Origin: Nocardioides sp. 1609
GTDB lineage: Bacteria > Actinomycetota > Actinomycetes > Propionibacteriales > Nocardioidaceae
Length of the DNA stretch: 64,000 nucleotides
Reading direction: 5' to 3'
NCBI RefSeq assembly: GCF_004522105.1
Contig: NZ_SPUJ01000004.1
Span: 62,001-126,000 of the forward strand
Part shown: piece after piece, positions 62,179-64,000 of the stretch
Layout: each line of letters starts with the position of its first letter
Numbering within the stretch: position 1 is the first letter of the stretch
Notes under the pieces: generated by a model
What the model saw: only the letters and a program-made list of their open reading frames with translations
Told to the model about the DNA's origin: nothing
The model's database searches: none
Position numbers and translations under genes: made by a program

Positions 62179-63267
62179 GTGGCCGAGAAGACGATCCCCC
62201 GACCGCGGCAGGTGTCCCTGCTCGGCGGCGTCATCATGGGCGGCTCGCTGTTCGTGCTGCTGCTGACCTTCGACCAGATGGCCTCGCTGGGCTCGATCGA
62301 GGCGCAGGAGTCGGCGGCGCGCCTGATCGCCGAGCCGCCGGCGTCCGGGCTCGGGCTGAGCGTCGACGACGTCCAGTCGATCCTGCGGGTCCTGTGCCTG
62401 GTGGCCGGCGGCGCGGCCGCGGCGTCCACGATCCTGGGCTGGCAGGTCCTCATGCGGGCGCGCAGCGCGCGGCTGGCGCTGAGCATCCTGGCGCCGGTCC
62501 TGCTGGTCGCCGGCCTGTCGACGTCCGGCTTCCTCGCGGCCGTCGTCGTCGCGGCGATCGTGATGCTGTGGCTGCAGCCGGCGCGCGACTGGTTCGCCGG
62601 CGTCGCGGCACCGTCGGAGCAGGTCGCGCGCCGCGACCCGTCCAAGCCCGACCCGTTCGGACCCTCGACCCACACCTCGACGTCCTACGTCCCGCCGGCC
62701 GAGCGGACGACGCCCGCACCGGCGGCGGTCGACCAGGCGCCCCACGCCCCCCACCACGAGCAGCCCCACCAGCCCGCCCAGCCCGCTCACCAGCCCGCAC
62801 CCGTGTACGGCGGCCACCGGCAGGCCCCGGCGCCGACGTCCCGCCCGCCCCAGGTGGTGGCCGCGGCCGTCGCGACGATCGTGACCTCGAGCCTCGTGGC
62901 GGTCTTCGTCGCGCTCGGCGTGCTGTTCGTGGCCGGTGACCGGACGGCGTTCGAGGACGAGGTCGCCGCCGAGATCGGCTCCAACGCCGCCTACGAGGAC
63001 CTCGACCCGAGCCTGCTCGCCGACGTCGCCATCGGGATGCTCGTGGTCTTCGCGATCTGGGCCGTCGTCGCGATCGTGCTCGCGGTCCTCACCCTGCGCG
63101 GCAGCAACGGCGCCCGCATCACCCTGGTCGTCTCCGCCATCGGGGCCGCCCTGGCCAGCCTGCTGGGGGTCCTGGTCGTCGCGCCGCTGCTCGTCACCGC
63201 TGCCTGCGTCGCCGTCGCCGTGCTGCTGCTGCGGCGCGAGTCGGCGGCCTGGTTCACCCGGCGCTGA
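62179..63267 (+). CDS. Proline/histidine-linker membrane protein, function unknown
   Basis: 362 residues. Three hydrophobic segments in the first third, a long flexible linker of about 75 residues rich in Pro, His, Gln and Ala (THTSTSYVPPAERTTPAP, HHEQPHQPAQPAHQPAP), then three hydrophobic segments with an acidic outer loop (FEDEVAAEIGSNAAYEDLD). I recognise no family. GTG 62179 is preceded by GAGACT at six bases, a weak leaderless promoter. The 3' end overlaps the aminotransferase by 14 bases, convergent. Confidence 0.65.
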   Translation: MAEKTIPRPRQVSLLGGVIMGGSLFVLLLTFDQMASLGSIEAQESAARLIAEPPASGLGLSVDDVQSILRVLCLVAGGAAAASTILGWQVLMRARSARLALSILAPVLLVAGLSTSGFLAAVVVAAIVMLWLQPARDWFAGVAAPSEQVARRDPSKPDPFGPSTHTSTSYVPPAERTTPAPAAVDQAPHAPHHEQPHQPAQPAHQPAPVYGGHRQAPAPTSRPPQVVAAAVATIVTSSLVAVFVALGVLFVAGDRTAFEDEVAAEIGSNAAYEDLDPSLLADVAIGMLVVFAIWAVVAIVLAVLTLRGSNGARITLVVSAIGAALASLLGVLVVAPLLVTAACVAVAVLLLRRESAAWFTRR

Positions 63268-64000
63268 GCCGGGCCGCGGCCAGCCGCGACGTCGCCTCGG
63301 CGATCACCTCGGTGCGCTTGCAGAAGGCCCACCGCACCAGGTGCCGCCCGGCGCCGCGCGGGTCGTCGTGGAAGACCTGCTCCGGGACGGCGACCACGCC
63401 GGCCCGCTCGGGCAGCGCCAGGCAGAACGTCAGGCCGTCGTCCCAGCCGAGGTCGCGGACGTCGGAGGTCGCGAAGTAGGTGCCCTGCGGCGTGGTCGTC
63501 GGCAGGCCCGCCGCCCGCAGGCCCGCGACGAGCTGGTCGCGCTTGCCCTGCAGCTCGACGGCGAGCGCCGCGGGGAACCCCGGGTGCTCGGTGAGGGCGT
63601 GCGCGACGGCCGGCTGCAACGGCGCGCCGGAGGTGAAGGTGAGCCACTGCTTGGCCGCGACCAGGGCGCCCACCAGGTGGGCGGGTCCGCTCGCCCAGCC
63701 GACCTTCCAGCCGGTCAGGGAGTAGGACTTCCCGACGCTCGACAGCGTCAGCGTGCGCCCGGCCATCCCGGGCAGGGTCGCGATCGGGGTGTGCACCGCC
63801 CCGTCGAAGACGAGGTGCTCGTAGACCTCGTCGGTGATCACGGTGAGGTCGTGCTCGACGGCCAGCGCGGCCACCGCGGCCAGCTCGTCGGCGGTCAGGA
63901 CGGTGCCGGTCGGGTTGTGCGGGCTGTTGAGCAGCACGAACCGGGTCCGTGGCGTCACCGCGGCCCGCAGCTCGTCGAGGTCGACCCGGAAGTCGGGGGA
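63254..64000 (-). CDS. Class I/II PLP aminotransferase, C-terminal part
   Basis: The frame is open from the TGA at 63254-63256 to the window edge, so the N-terminus lies outside. Visible motifs: LNSPHNPTGTVL (PLP phosphate/ring contact Asn), TVITDEVYEHLVF (Asp-Tyr pair), LSSVGKSYSLTGWKVGW (Schiff-base Lys), and VRWAFCKR with the carboxylate-binding Arg. Relatives include methionine/glutamine-type aminotransferases and N-succinyldiaminopimelate aminotransferase (DapC); the FCK ending favours the YbdL/DapC-like branch. The apparent GTG start at 63958 is internal, because coding residues continue upstream of it. Confidence 0.88.
   Translation of the reverse strand, partial: SPDFRVDLDELRAAVTPRTRFVLLNSPHNPTGTVLTADELAAVAALAVEHDLTVITDEVYEHLVFDGAVHTPIATLPGMAGRTLTLSSVGKSYSLTGWKVGWASGPAHLVGALVAAKQWLTFTSGAPLQPAVAHALTEHPGFPAALAVELQGKRDQLVAGLRAAGLPTTTPQGTYFATSDVRDLGWDDGLTFCLALPERAGVVAVPEQVFHDDPRGAGRHLVRWAFCKRTEVIAEATSRLAAARLSAG

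Overview
The window is a contiguous piece of a very GC-rich actinobacterial chromosome. The sequence points to the order Propionibacteriales, and a Nocardioides-like organism is my best guess. The reasons are strong GC bias at third codon positions, many GTG starts, dense 4-base GTGA/ATGA gene overlaps, the actinobacterial dnaK-grpE-dnaJ-hspR operon with HspR operators (HAIR), a DUF222-HNH protein, and many starts preceded by a TANNNT-type -10 box only 6-7 bases upstream, which is the signature of leaderless transcription. I see no phage, plasmid, IS element, CRISPR array, rRNA or tRNA. The region reads as ordinary chromosome sprinkled with short palindromic repeats.

Layout. 1-1957: the end of a hybrid histidine kinase, a pyruvoyl-dependent arginine decarboxylase, a GNAT-like protein and a single-domain response regulator, all overlapping by 4 bases. 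1983-7055: two small exported proteins, a DUF2200 protein, an M20 peptidase overlapping a PLP-type Orn/Lys/Arg decarboxylase, and a patatin-like protein. 7145-9665: a decapitated kinase-like remnant and two tandem CitE/malyl-CoA lyase-type enzymes. 9784-11861: DUF1992, dienelactone hydrolase and nitroreductase genes. 11885-15620: a histidine-degradation operon (M20 amidohydrolase, hutF, hutI). 15641-19137: structured non-coding DNA, a candidate leader peptide, a 49-residue protein and a 987-residue ATPase-LuxR regulator followed by a triple hairpin. 19159-29097: metabolic and regulatory singletons (sucrase/ferredoxin-like, P450, GNAT, DinB-like, AraC, MFS, a divergent EamA/MarR pair, aldo/keto reductase).

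29194-37570 is rich in exported proteins: CapA-like and M28 lipoproteins, a racemase/LysR divergent pair, an RTX-repeat protein, GNAT, an RluA-type pseudouridine synthase, a DUF6624 lipoprotein, a beta-helix protein and an AMIN-like lipoprotein. 37723-41086 holds a PGPGW membrane protein, DUF222-HNH and a GntP permease. 41423-45660 is the chaperone operon dnaK-grpE-dnaJ-hspR. 45755-51119 is a cell-envelope glycosylation block (GT2, GtrA, two large membrane glycosyltransferase-like proteins, one exported protein). 51249-56037 carries DUF445, an Abi-alpha-like protein, an APC permease and a universal stress protein. 56053-59342 is a GH65 phosphorylase with a beta-phosphoglucomutase-like HAD. 59516-62101 is clpB with its own HAIR. 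The window closes with a proline-rich membrane protein and the C-terminal part of a class I aminotransferase.

How the genes work together. HspR should repress both its own operon and clpB through the two HAIR sites seen here, giving one disaggregation regulon. HutI and HutF would take imidazolonepropionate to N-formylglutamate, with the overlapping M20 amidohydrolase placed to finish the route. The GH65/HAD pair would convert an alpha-disaccharide to glucose 6-phosphate. The most unusual observations are the signalling-flanked arginine decarboxylase operon, the overlapping 15.8-kb leader with three mutually complementary 9-mers, and a family of perfect palindromes, one of which lies inside a coding sequence.
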